DNA from: Oscillospiraceae bacterium
GTDB taxonomy: Bacteria; Bacillota; Clostridia; Oscillospirales; Ruminococcaceae
DNA: 64,000 nucleotides
NCBI GenBank assembly: GCA_016288755.1
Contig: JAEELE010000097.1
Location: forward strand, 1 to 64,000
Direction: 5' to 3'
The notes under the pieces: generated by a model
Database searches by the model: none
Seen by the model: the letters and a program-made list of their open reading frames with translations, nothing else
What the model was told of the DNA's origin: nothing
In this document: positions 45,232 to 53,935 of the stretch, piece by piece
Layout: every line of letters begins with the position of its first letter
Numbering within the stretch: the stretch's first letter is position 1
Made by a program: the position numbers and the translations under genes

Positions 45232-48200
45232 TTACTCGTCAAAGCCGTCCTCGGCGTCATCCTCCGAATAGCCGCCCTCTGCGGGCTCCGTGTCAAAGCC
45301 GCCTTCAAAATCGTCGTCGTCGTCCTTGCGGCGTGCCGGCGTGTCGGAGCTGTCATCCATCAGCTCGGTGTCCTTGCCGTAGTCCGCGGTGCCGTAGCCG
45401 GCGCTGCCCATATCCTCCGCCTCATAGTGGGTCGGGTCTGCGGTGTTCTCGTCCGCAAATTCGGTCGGACCCTGCGGCTGGACATCGTCGTCGAAGGTCA
45501 TCTTGAGGTCGATCTCCTGCCCCTCCTCGTCGAGGACGCGGACATCGAGACCGAGCGACTGCATTTCCTTGATCAGCACCTTGAAGGACTCCGGAATGCC
45601 CGGACGCGGGACGTTCTCGCCCTTGACGATCGCCTCGTAGGTGCTGACACGTCCGGTCGTGTCGTCCGACTTGACCGTCAGAATCTCCTGCAGCGTGTAG
45701 GCGGCGCCGTAAGCCTCGAGCGCCCAGACCTCCATCTCGCCGAAGCGCTGACCGCCGAACTGCGCCTTGCCGCCGAGCGGCTGCTGGGTGACCAGCGAAT
45801 ACGGACCGACGGAGCGCGCGTGGATCTTGTCGTCAACGAGGTGATGGAGCTTGAGATAGTACATATAGCCGACGGTGACGCGGTTGTCGAATTTCTCGCC
45901 GGTTCTGCCGTCGTAGACCGTGAATTTGCCGTCCTCCGAGAGCGGGATCGACGTGGTGTCGATGACCTTATCCATCGGGGCGAGGCGGAAGGTCTGCTCG
46001 GTCTTTGCGGCGTTGATCTCGTCATTGCGCTCCTGCGCCAGACGGAAGCACTTGCGGATATCGTCCTCGTGCGCACCGTCGAAGACCGGCGTCATGATGT
46101 GCCAGCCAAGAGCCTTTGCTGCCATGCCCAGATGCACCTCGAGCACCTGTCCGATGTTCATACGGGACGGGACGCCCAGCGGGTTCAGGCAGATATCGAG
46201 CGGGGTGCCGTCCTCGAGGAAGGGCATATCCGCCTCGGGCAGAATGCGGGAGACGACGCCCTTGTTGCCGTGGCGGCCAGCCATCTTGTCGCCGACCGAG
46301 ATCTTGCGCTTCTGTGCGATATAGCAGCGGACGATCTGGTTGACGCCCGGTCCGAGCTCGTCGCAGTTGTCGCGGTCGAAGATCTTGACATCGACCACGA
46401 TACCGGATTCGCCGTGCGGCACCTTGAGGGAATTGTCGCGCACCTCGCGCGCCTTCTCGCCGAAGATCGCGCGGAGCAGGCGCTCCTCGGCGGTCAGCTC
46501 GGTCTCGCCCTTCGGGGTGACCTTGCCGACGAGAATATCGCCGGCGTGCACCTCTGCGCCGATGCGGATGATGCCGCGCTCGTCGAGATCCTTCAGTGCA
46601 TCCTCACCGACATTCGGGATATCGCGGGTGATCTCCTCGGGTCCGAGCTTGGTGTCACGGCACTCGAGCTCGTACTCCTCGATGTGGACGGAGGTGAACA
46701 CATCCTCGCGGACGAGCCGCTCATTGAGCAGGACAGCATCCTCGTAGTTGTAGCCCTCCCAAGTCATGAAGCCGATCAGCGCGTTCTTGCCGAGCGAAAT
46801 CTCGCCGTCGCAGGTGGCAGGACCGTCTGCGATGACCTGACCCGCCTCGACCTGCTCACCGACGGAAACGATTGGCTTCTGGTTGACGCAGGTGCCCTGA
46901 TTCGAGCGCTGGAACTTGATCAGCTGATAGCGGCGGAGGTCCTCCTCGCCGGGACCGATCCGGACGACGATCTCATCCGCGGTGACGGAGACGACCGTGC
47001 CGGCTTCCTTCGCGAGCACGCAGACGCCGGAATCGACGGCTGCCTTGTACTCCATGCCGGTGCCGACGAACGGACGCTCAGTGCGGAGCAGCGGCACTGC
47101 CTGACGCTGCATGTTCGAGCCCATGAGGGCGCGGTTCGCGTCGTCGTTTTCAAGGAAGGGAATCATTGCGGTTGCAACGGAGACGACCATCTTCGGGGAA
47201 ACATCCATGTAGTCGATCAGCGCGGGATCGCACTCCAGAATCTGGTCGCGGTGACGTGCGGTGACACGTCTGCGTGCGAATCTGCCGTCCTCGGTGAGCG
47301 GCTCGTTCGCCTGTGCGACATGGAAGGTGTCCTCCACGTCAGCGGTCATATAGACGACCTCGTCGGTGACCCTGCCGGTCTCCTTGTCGACCTTGCGGTA
47401 GGGCGCCTCGATGAAGCCGTAGACATTGATGCGCGCGAACGATGCGAGATAGGAGATCAGACCGATGTTCGGACCTTCCGGCGTCTCGATCGGGCACATT
47501 CTGCCGTAATGCGAATAGTGGACGTCGCGCACCTCGAAGCCTGCGCGGTCTCTGGTCAGACCGCCCGGACCCAGTGCGGAGAGACGGCGCTTGTGCGTCA
47601 GCTCGGCGAGCGGGTTGTTCTGATCCATGAACTGGCTGAGCGGAGACGACCCGAAGAATTCCTTGATCGCCGCGGTGATCGGGCGGATGTTGACAAGGGA
47701 CTGCGGGGTGAGCGTCTCGGCGTCAGAGGACTGGAGGCTCATGCGCTCGCGGATCACGCGCTCCATGCGCGCAAAGCCGATGCGGAACTGATTCTGCAGC
47801 AGCTCGCCGACCGAACGGATGCGGCGGTTGCCCAGATGGTCGATGTCATCGGTGGTGCCGATGCCGTCGCAGAGATTGCAGAAATAGTTGATCGTCGCGA
47901 AGATATCGTCGCGGACGATGTGCTTGGGCACAAGCTCGTCTGCATGGACCTTGATCAGCGTGAGGAGCTTGTCCGCATCGCCGTCGGCTTCCTCGAGCAG
48001 GGTCTTGAGCACTCTGGCGGAGACCTTCTCGTGAATGCCGCATGCGGGACCGTCGAAATCGGGGATGACCGCCTCAGCATAGGGCTTGAGATCGACCATG
48101 CCGCTGCCGAGAATCTTGACCTCGCGCTCGACGAATTCCGCGATCAGCTCGTGCTTCTTCTCGTCGACATGTGTCTCGCGGACCTCCGCCTTGACGTATG

Positions 48201-49233
48201 CCTCATAGACGCCCGCCTGCTCGATCTGCTGTGCGAGCTGCGGGGTGATCTTCGTGCCGGCAGCCGCGATCAGCTCGCCGGTCATGAAGTCGGCGACCGG
48301 TCTGGAGAGCGTCTGCCCGACCAGACGGGATGCGATGCCGAGCTTCTTGTTGTACTTATAGCGCCCGAAGCGGCAGAGATCGTAGCGCTTGGGGTCAAAG
48401 AACAGGTTGTTGAGCAGCGTCTGGGCAGCCTCGACGGTCGCCGGGTCGCCCGGGCGGAGCTTCTTGTAGACCTCGAGCAGCGCGTCGTTGATGTTGCGCT
48501 CTGCGTCGTCGGTCAGGCCCTCCTCCTTCTGGACGATCGTCGCCTCCAGACGGGGGTCCTCGCCGAAGATCTCGCGAATCTCCGCGTTCGTGCCGACGCC
48601 GAGTGCGCGGATGAACTTCGTAATCGGGATCTTGCGGTTCTTGTCGATCTTGACCGAGACGACGTCGTTGGAATCCATTTCGTATTCCAGCCATGCGCCG
48701 CGGTTCGGGATGACCGTGGTCGTATACAGATTCTTGCCGGACTTGTCGCGGGTAAAGCCGTAGTAGACACCGGGCGAACGGACGAGCTGCGAGACAATGA
48801 CGCGCTCTGCGCCGTTGATGACAAAGGTTCCCGATTCGGTCATCAGGGGCATATCGCCCATATAGATCTCACTCGTGGTGACCTCGTCCGTCTCCTGATT
48901 CCACAGTCTCGCCTTCACGCGCAGCGGAGCGGCATAGGTGGCATCGCGTTCCTTGCATTCTGCGATGGTGTACTTCGGCGTTTCGTCGATATGGTAGTCG
49001 ATGAAGCTGAGCTGGAGATTGCCGTTGAAATCGGAGATCGCGGCAACATCCTGAAACACCTCGCGCAGACCCTCGGTCAGAAACCAGTTGTATGAGTTCT
49101 TCTGCACCTCAATGAGGTTCGGCATAGGAAGGACCTCATTGATCTTGCCGAAGCTCAGACGTGTGTTCTTTCCGACCTGCTTCGGTGTGACCTGTACCTC
49201 GGTTTTCACAGCCGAACTGGTTTTAGGGCTCAT
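45232..49233 (-). CDS. rpoB: DNA-directed RNA polymerase subunit beta
   Basis: A 1,333-residue subunit with all main regions. The rifampicin-binding region reads [20 protein letters not shown], so the residues equivalent to E. coli Gln513, Asp516, His526, Arg529 and Ser531 are wild type. The C-terminal extension beyond the usual end is acidic ([10 protein letters not shown] end). ATG 49233 with AGGAGG was chosen; the track start at 49365 precedes the promoter-proximal leader. The promoter at 49382-49410 gives a leader of about 140 nt. The L10/L7-L12 genes that usually precede rpoBC are not next to it here. Confidence 0.98.
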   Translation of the reverse strand: MSPKTSSAVKTEVQVTPKQVGKNTRLSFGKINEVLPMPNLIEVQKNSYNWFLTEGLREVFQDVAAISDFNGNLQLSFIDYHIDETPKYTIAECKERDATYAAPLRVKARLWNQETDEVTTSEIYMGDMPLMTESGTFVINGAERVIVSQLVRSPGVYYGFTRDKSGKNLYTTTVIPNRGAWLEYEMDSNDVVSVKIDKNRKIPITKFIRALGVGTNAEIREIFGEDPRLEATIVQKEEGLTDDAERNINDALLEVYKKLRPGDPATVEAAQTLLNNLFFDPKRYDLCRFGRYKYNKKLGIASRLVGQTLSRPVADFMTGELIAAAGTKITPQLAQQIEQAGVYEAYVKAEVRETHVDEKKHELIAEFVEREVKILGSGMVDLKPYAEAVIPDFDGPACGIHEKVSARVLKTLLEEADGDADKLLTLIKVHADELVPKHIVRDDIFATINYFCNLCDGIGTTDDIDHLGNRRIRSVGELLQNQFRIGFARMERVIRERMSLQSSDAETLTPQSLVNIRPITAAIKEFFGSSPLSQFMDQNNPLAELTHKRRLSALGPGGLTRDRAGFEVRDVHYSHYGRMCPIETPEGPNIGLISYLASFARINVYGFIEAPYRKVDKETGRVTDEVVYMTADVEDTFHVAQANEPLTEDGRFARRRVTARHRDQILECDPALIDYMDVSPKMVVSVATAMIPFLENDDANRALMGSNMQRQAVPLLRTERPFVGTGMEYKAAVDSGVCVLAKEAGTVVSVTADEIVVRIGPGEEDLRRYQLIKFQRSNQGTCVNQKPIVSVGEQVEAGQVIADGPATCDGEISLGKNALIGFMTWEGYNYEDAVLLNERLVREDVFTSVHIEEYELECRDTKLGPEEITRDIPNVGEDALKDLDERGIIRIGAEVHAGDILVGKVTPKGETELTAEERLLRAIFGEKAREVRDNSLKVPHGESGIVVDVKIFDRDNCDELGPGVNQIVRCYIAQKRKISVGDKMAGRHGNKGVVSRILPEADMPFLEDGTPLDICLNPLGVPSRMNIGQVLEVHLGMAAKALGWHIMTPVFDGAHEDDIRKCFRLAQERNDEINAAKTEQTFRLAPMDKVIDTTSIPLSEDGKFTVYDGRTGEKFDNRVTVGYMYYLKLHHLVDDKIHARSVGPYSLVTQQPLGGKAQFGGQRFGEMEVWALEAYGAAYTLQEILTVKSDDTTGRVSTYEAIVKGENVPRPGIPESFKVLIKEMQSLGLDVRVLDEEGQEIDLKMTFDDDVQPQGPTEFADENTADPTHYEAEDMGSAGYGTADYGKDTELMDDSSDTPARRKDDDDDFEGGFDTEPAEGGYSEDDAEDGFDE

Positions 49234-49308
49234 GGGCAAAAACCTCCTGACTTTTGTTGTGCCGGCATATGGACGGGAAGCACAGCGCAGCTTTTTTTGA
49301 AAAAGGGC

Positions 49309-49337
49309 TTGACAAGCGGCGCAATATGTGCTATACT
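49309..49337 (+). promoter_or_regulatory. Plus-strand promoter facing rpoB
   Basis: TTGACA, 17-nt spacer ending ATGTGC, TATACT. It fires away from rpoB, and no plus-strand protein gene lies directly downstream. Confidence 0.7.
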
Positions 49338-49381
49338 TTAACTGAGGATGGGGCTGTATCGCCATAATCGGGCATTTTACT

Positions 49382-49410
49382 ATTATACTATTCTAACGCT
49401 GCCCTGTCAA
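49382..49410 (-). promoter_or_regulatory. Promoter of rpoB-rpoC
   Basis: Minus-strand TTGACA, 17-nt spacer, TATAAT; transcription would start near 49375. Confidence 0.85.
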
Positions 49411-49436
49411 CAGTTTCCGATAAACTTTGTAGGATG

Positions 49437-49473
49437 ATCCGGTGCTTCGGTGTGTGAGCACCGGATTTTTATT
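49437..49473 (+). terminator. Plus-strand terminator upstream of rpoB
   Basis: ATCCGGTGCT and AGCACCGGAT pair around a 10-nt loop and are followed by TTTTTATT. On the minus strand there is no T-run, so it works only on the plus strand. Confidence 0.88.
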
Positions 49474-49589
49474 GACATTTAACAGTGAACAGATGTTTTG
49501 CGGCGCGGCGACAGAAACATAAAACCGCAGGTTCCGCGGCAACATTTTTCCGCCCCCTGCAACGAACGCGCGGTTTTTTTCGTCATAAA

Positions 49590-49850
49590 GAGTGAGGGGG
49601 GCGAGTTAGAAGTGAGAAGTGAGGAGTGAGGAGTTGTTCCGGCTCTTTCACTTCTGCCGATGAGGGAGGGGCGGGGAAAAGAATAAAGAAGAAATGCGGT
49701 ATCGCATGTTTGCGAGCAAACTGCGCAGTTTTGCACTGCAAAACTGCGCTTCGCGATGATTCAGAATGGGGCATGGCGCCCCAAGCCCTGCCCGCGTCAG
49801 AAACTCCTCATTCCTCACTTCTCACTTCTCACTTCTCATTCCGCCGAACA
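49590..49850 (+). repeat. Heptad tracts flanking a long repeat copy with perfect palindrome
   Basis: Direct heptads (49601-49642) ending AGGAGTTGTTCCGG, then a block matching 18.41-18.54 kb, then inverted heptads (49800-49841). Inside, GCGCAGTTTTGCA-C-TGCAAAACTGCGC (49723-49749) is a perfect 13-bp inverted repeat. No gene is visible between 49474 and 49863. Confidence 0.78.
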
Positions 49851-49863
49851 GGGGGTGATCGCA

Positions 49864-50421
49864 ATGGACGACCGGGCGCTGCTCGACCGGTATTTTGCGC
49901 GGGATGAATCCGCGCTGAAAGAAACTGCCGAAAAATACGGCACGCTTTGCCGCAGTCTTGCGCAGCGCCTGCTCGGCGACCCGCAGGATGCGGAGGAGAC
50001 CTTCAACGACGCACTGCTACGCGCATGGCAGCACATCCCGCCGGATCGCCCTGCCAGCCTCCCCGCCTACCTCTGCGCACTCACACGCCGCATCGCGACC
50101 GACCGCCTGCGCAGCGCCGGTGCCCGCAAGCGCGGCGGCAGTGCCCTGCGCCTCAATCTGGAGGAGCTCGCGGAGTGTATTCCCGCGCCCGAAAGCGTCG
50201 AGCAGGAAGCCGACCGCCGTGCCCTCGCCGATGCGATCAGCGCATTTCTCGCCCAGCAGTCAAAGGAATCGCGCGTGTTCTTCATGCAGCGCTACTGGGC
50301 GATGCACTCCGTCGCGGAGATCGCCCGGCAATACGGAATCAGCGAAAATACGGTCAAAAGCATATTGAAGCGCACCCGTGACAGGCTGCGCAGCTATCTG
50401 GAACAGGAGGGATTGCTGTGA
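49864..50421 (+). CDS. ECF-type RNA polymerase sigma factor
   Basis: A 185-residue sigma-70 family protein. Region 2 includes DAEETFNDALLRAWQHIPP, which contacts core polymerase and melts the -10 element; region 4 includes FMQRYWAMHSVAEIARQYGISENTVKSILKR, an HTH for -35 recognition. AGGGGGTGATCGC precedes ATG 49864, inside a track ORF with a longer N-terminus that lies in the repeat. The next gene overlaps by 4 nt and encodes a membrane protein that is likely its anti-sigma partner. Confidence 0.92.
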   Translation: MDDRALLDRYFARDESALKETAEKYGTLCRSLAQRLLGDPQDAEETFNDALLRAWQHIPPDRPASLPAYLCALTRRIATDRLRSAGARKRGGSALRLNLEELAECIPAPESVEQEADRRALADAISAFLAQQSKESRVFFMQRYWAMHSVAEIARQYGISENTVKSILKRTRDRLRSYLEQEGLL

Positions 50422-51701
50422 ACGGAGGAATCACCGGGCAGACCGCACAGGGGATGCTCGCACTCATGGATCTGATGCCCGCGCGCTTTGCAGACGAGCT
50501 CTTTGACGGAGAGGGGCTTGATCTTGCCGCTGCGGACGACCTGCCCGGCGCTGGTGCGGCTTCGTCCGCAGCGGAGGAGCGCAGCACCCGGACGGTCTGG
50601 CTGCCGGGCGTGATGGCGGTCTGCGGCTCAGCGGCATGTGTCGCCGTGCTGGTCGGCGTGATGCTCGCACTGCACAATGCGGCGCCCGGGCCGCTCCAAA
50701 GCGCAGCCGAGACTGCAGCGCAGACAACCCAGAGCACCGCAGATACCATCGAAAATACCGCCGCTGAGACTACGGCGGACACCGCGACCGGCACTGCCGA
50801 GCCGCCGCAGACCGCCGATTCCGCGCGCGTGACCGGCACGGTCATCCCGGAGACCGGCAGAACCGAGCCCAGCGCGACCGCATCGGAGACGACCGCACAG
50901 ACCGCATCGGCAGCGGAGACCACAGCCACGGATATCCCTGACAGCCGCGGCGCCGACCCCGAAGCCGTGATTGAGGAGCTGAAAGCCGGTCGGCAGTCCG
51001 TGTTCCGGTACAGCGAGGCGGTCGGGGGATATATCGAAAGCTGGCAGACCTACGGCGTCGCCTTCCTCTGCGGCGACCCCGAATCACTGCGGACAAAGCA
51101 GATCGGCGGGCATCCGGTCACGCTGGCCGCGGGCACATGCACACCGTCAGACGATGCGAATGCCTGCACGGTGCAGCGCGTGTCGGATTTCCTGCGTGTT
51201 TACGGCGATTCCGGCATGCACCCGCGATCTCCGGTGACGGACCCGGCCGCAGAGCTGCAGCGGCTGAAGGCGGAATCCGAGAGGGACGGGCAGACGCTCT
51301 GCATGGCGTCGGTCGGCGGCACAGACCTGAAATTCACGCAGGCAAGCGGCGGCACCGCATACGATGCGTCGGAGATCATCCGGGCGATCGCGGCGGACAG
51401 CGCGCTGACGCTGGTCGGGCTGGTCTGGTGTGAGGAGGACGCCGTCGGCGAGCTGCCGTTTGGCGAAATTCGCATTCTGGTGCAATTTGAAGCAAATTGT
51501 ACGCCCGACCCCGCCGACTACGCGGAATACGGCGAACTGGAATATTTTGTCGGGCACTGGGAGATCGTGACGGCGCTGGAAAATCCGCCCGCCGACGGTG
51601 ACCGCACGAAGATCTGGCAGGCACTCGCGAACATGTGCGCGAAGCTCGAGGCGCGCCCGGAGATCCGCTCCGCACTGCCCGAGCTCAATTATTCGATGTG
51701 A
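50418..51701 (+). CDS. Probable membrane anti-sigma factor with extracytoplasmic domain
   Basis: A 427-residue protein starting at GTG that overlaps the sigma stop (GTGA). A short cytoplasmic part (residues 1-60) contains LMDLMPARFADELFDGEG, a likely sigma-binding segment. One membrane helix (MAVCGSAACVAVLVGVMLAL, about 65-84) leads to a Thr/Ala-rich linker (~90-175) and an extracytoplasmic C-terminal domain with no recognised family. The order sigma then single-pass membrane partner is the classic anti-sigma arrangement. Its final region (CAKLEARPEIRSALPEL) resembles RLRADPRVSSAEI in the dockerin proteins that follow, which hints at a common domain. Confidence 0.75.
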   Translation: MNGGITGQTAQGMLALMDLMPARFADELFDGEGLDLAAADDLPGAGAASSAAEERSTRTVWLPGVMAVCGSAACVAVLVGVMLALHNAAPGPLQSAAETAAQTTQSTADTIENTAAETTADTATGTAEPPQTADSARVTGTVIPETGRTEPSATASETTAQTASAAETTATDIPDSRGADPEAVIEELKAGRQSVFRYSEAVGGYIESWQTYGVAFLCGDPESLRTKQIGGHPVTLAAGTCTPSDDANACTVQRVSDFLRVYGDSGMHPRSPVTDPAAELQRLKAESERDGQTLCMASVGGTDLKFTQASGGTAYDASEIIRAIAADSALTLVGLVWCEEDAVGELPFGEIRILVQFEANCTPDPADYAEYGELEYFVGHWEIVTALENPPADGDRTKIWQALANMCAKLEARPEIRSALPELNYSM

Positions 51702-51772
51702 GACAGAGGGATGATATTGGGGGCGCCGCCCTTTTGGAATCTCGTTTCAGATATGTGAACGGAGGGATTTTT

Positions 51773-52804
51773 ATGAAGATGAAGCGTTTTCTTTTGGCAT
51801 GTGTCGGCGCGGCGCTGGCGTTCACGATGCCCGGAACGACCGCGCAGGCGACCGATATGGAAAGCGTTCTGCGGCGCACCAGCCCTTGGGCGGTGCATGA
51901 GGAGCGCGACCCGGAAAAGGGCTGGCGCTGCTTTGAGCAAAGCGTCTATTTCTTCGGATTTCTGGTGCGGCTGCCGGAGGAGGAGCCCGAGACCGTGGCG
52001 GGGCTGCCGGTGACGCATCCGGGCATCGAGTGGGATGAATCGGCGCCTGCGCGTGCGGTGCTGCGTTCGGCGGCGGAATTCTGCGAATATGTGCAGTGCT
52101 GGGACAACGGCATTCTCGGGTCGGTCGGCGATCTCCTTTCCGGCTGGCAGCCGCAGTATCAGACGACCGAATTTGCCGTGATGACGGTGCCTGCGCCGTT
52201 CTGGAGCGGGTGGAGTTCAGAAACCGCGCAGAAGGTGCTGGATGAGCTTGAATCGCCCGAAAGCGCATTTGAGCTGATCGGTGCGGTGTATGTGACCGCC
52301 CGCAGCTACGGGTACTGCATGGGAATTGACGTCGTCATGGAGACGGACGACCCGGACGCATGGGAAGCCGTGCAGGCGGAATACGGTCTGACCCCGCCGC
52401 CGGAGGATGTCGGGTCTATGCGCAGAGAGCATTACTACTGCAACATGGATCAGCCCAACGATGCGGCGGCGCACATTGTCTACCTTGACAATCTGTATGA
52501 CCTGCGCGACCGTCTGCGCGCCGACCCGCGCGTCAGCAGCGCAGAGATCGCGTGGGAGATCATGACATCCGGCGCCGATGACGGCATGATCTCCGTGCTG
52601 CCGGTCTACGATTTTGGCACGGGCGATATCGACGAAAACGGCACAGCGAACATCGGCGACGCGGTGCTGCTTGCAAGATATCTCGCCGAGGACAATGCGA
52701 TCACGCAGCCGACGCAGAACGGCAAAAATCTCGCGGACATGGACGGCGACGGCACACTCGACAGCGCCGACCTTGCTGCGCTGCTCGAGCTGCTTGCGAA
52801 CTGA
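51773..52804 (+). CDS. Secreted dockerin protein A of unknown function
   Basis: A 343-residue protein with signal peptide (MKMKRFLLACVGAALAF..TTAQA), an unknown domain of ~240 residues, and a C-terminal type I dockerin. The dockerin has two EF-hand-like repeats, GDIDENGTANIGDAVLLARYLA and MDGDGTLDSADLAALLELLA, which bind calcium and dock into scaffoldin cohesins. The domain between shows FFGFLVRLPEEEPETVAGLPV and LRDRLRADPRVSSAEIAW but no catalytic motif I recognise. GGAGGG precedes the ATG. It is followed by a close paralogue and lies behind the sigma/anti-sigma pair. Confidence 0.85.
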   Translation: MKMKRFLLACVGAALAFTMPGTTAQATDMESVLRRTSPWAVHEERDPEKGWRCFEQSVYFFGFLVRLPEEEPETVAGLPVTHPGIEWDESAPARAVLRSAAEFCEYVQCWDNGILGSVGDLLSGWQPQYQTTEFAVMTVPAPFWSGWSSETAQKVLDELESPESAFELIGAVYVTARSYGYCMGIDVVMETDDPDAWEAVQAEYGLTPPPEDVGSMRREHYYCNMDQPNDAAAHIVYLDNLYDLRDRLRADPRVSSAEIAWEIMTSGADDGMISVLPVYDFGTGDIDENGTANIGDAVLLARYLAEDNAITQPTQNGKNLADMDGDGTLDSADLAALLELLAN

Positions 52805-52819
52805 GCGGGAGGGATTTTT

Positions 52820-53797
52820 ATGAAGATGAAGCGTTTTCTTTCGGCATGTGTCGGCGCGGCGCTGGCGCTCGGAATGCTTGCAACGACCGCGCAGGCGACT
52901 GACATGAAAAGCGTTCTGCGGCGGATCAGATGGGAAAGCATGGTCGAGGTGCACGACAGCGAGCGGGGCTGGATGTGCTATAACAAATGGATGTACTTCT
53001 TCGGCTTTGTTGTCAGGCTCCCGGCGGAAATGCCCGGGACGCTTGCAGGGCTGCCGGTGAGTTATCCGGGCGGCGCGGACATTTTTGAGAGCGATGCGCC
53101 GCTGTGCGTCACCGTTCGCTCGTCCGAGGATATCTGCGAATACGTCACGCGCTATGACGGCGGCATTCTCGGCTCGCTCGCCGACAAATTTCTCTCGAGC
53201 TGGGCGCCGGACCTCCGGACGCCGGAATATGCGGTCGTGCAGGTCTGCGGCGGCTGGCAGGCAATGCGGGAGAAAACCGGCTGTGAGGAGCAGGCACTGC
53301 TCGATCTGTTAGAATCGCCCGAAAGCCCGATGGAACTGATCGGCGCGCTCTATGTGACCGCGTATCAGTACGGCGAGCCCGGCGGCTTGGATTTCTCCCT
53401 GTACGACGAATCGCCGGAAAGCCGTGCGGCGATCATCGCAGAATACGGCGTGCGGGATGATCTCCCGTTGGATGAGCAGTATGCGCTTGCGGAACGGCTG
53501 CGCACCGACCCGCGCATCGAAAACGCCTGTGTCTGCTGGATATTCTGGGAATCGGCTGCTGCAGAGGACGGCGCACTCGCGATTCTCCCGGTCTTCGATT
53601 TCGGCACCGGCGATCTGGACGAAAACGGCACGGCAAATATCGGCGATGCGGTGCTGCTTGCGCGGTATCTCGCCGAGGACAGTGCAATCACGCAGCCGAC
53701 CCCCAACGGCAAAAATCTCGCCGATATGGACGGCGACGGCACACTCGACAGCAGCGACCTTGCCGCGCTGCTCGAAATGCTCGCAAATCCTTCATAG
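52820..53797 (+). CDS. Secreted dockerin protein B, paralogue of A
   Basis: A 325-residue paralogue in tandem, only 15 nt after gene A, with a nearly identical signal peptide and dockerin (GDLDENGTANIGDAVLLARYLA and MDGDGTLDSSDLAALLEMLA) but a more diverged middle, for example FFGFVVRLPAEMPGTLAGLPV. Conservation at both ends and divergence in the middle suggests duplication followed by change in the functional domain. It would be secreted and loaded on the cellulosome. No known enzymatic family. Confidence 0.85.
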   Translation: MKMKRFLSACVGAALALGMLATTAQATDMKSVLRRIRWESMVEVHDSERGWMCYNKWMYFFGFVVRLPAEMPGTLAGLPVSYPGGADIFESDAPLCVTVRSSEDICEYVTRYDGGILGSLADKFLSSWAPDLRTPEYAVVQVCGGWQAMREKTGCEEQALLDLLESPESPMELIGALYVTAYQYGEPGGLDFSLYDESPESRAAIIAEYGVRDDLPLDEQYALAERLRTDPRIENACVCWIFWESAAAEDGALAILPVFDFGTGDLDENGTANIGDAVLLARYLAEDSAITQPTPNGKNLADMDGDGTLDSSDLAALLEMLANPS

Positions 53798-53803
53798 CAG
53801 TTA

Positions 53804-53832
53804 CAGAAAGTCCCCGAAAAGGGGACTTTCTG
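53804..53832 (+). terminator. Terminator after dockerin protein B
   Basis: AGAAAGTCCCC-GAAAA-GGGGACTTTCT stem; the T-rich part is the last half of the stem. Confidence 0.7.
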
Positions 53833-53864
53833 CATGTGAAAATTGACAAATCCGTAAAAATCGC

Positions 53865-53893
53865 TTGCTTTTTCGGCGGAAATATATTATAAT
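53865..53893 (+). promoter_or_regulatory. Promoter of the hybrid regulator
   Basis: TTGCTT, 17-nt spacer, TATAAT, ending about 43 nt before ATG 53936. Confidence 0.75.
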
Positions 53894-53935
53894 AGGGACA
53901 AAGAGAAAAAACGCCGTCCAAGTGTGGGGGAAGAT

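Larger units (their letters stand above)
49344..49473 (+). ncRNA. Candidate small RNA antisense to the rpoB leader
   Basis: It is bounded by a near-consensus promoter (49309-49337) and a strong intrinsic terminator (49437-49473) and would be about 130 nt long. The first ~32 nt are complementary to the 5' end of the rpoB transcript and the rest crosses the rpoB promoter. It contains a 29-codon frame ([20 protein letters not shown]..., 49348-49437) without a spaced ribosome binding site that stops exactly at the terminator stem. Whether it acts as RNA or encodes a peptide cannot be told. Confidence 0.45.
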
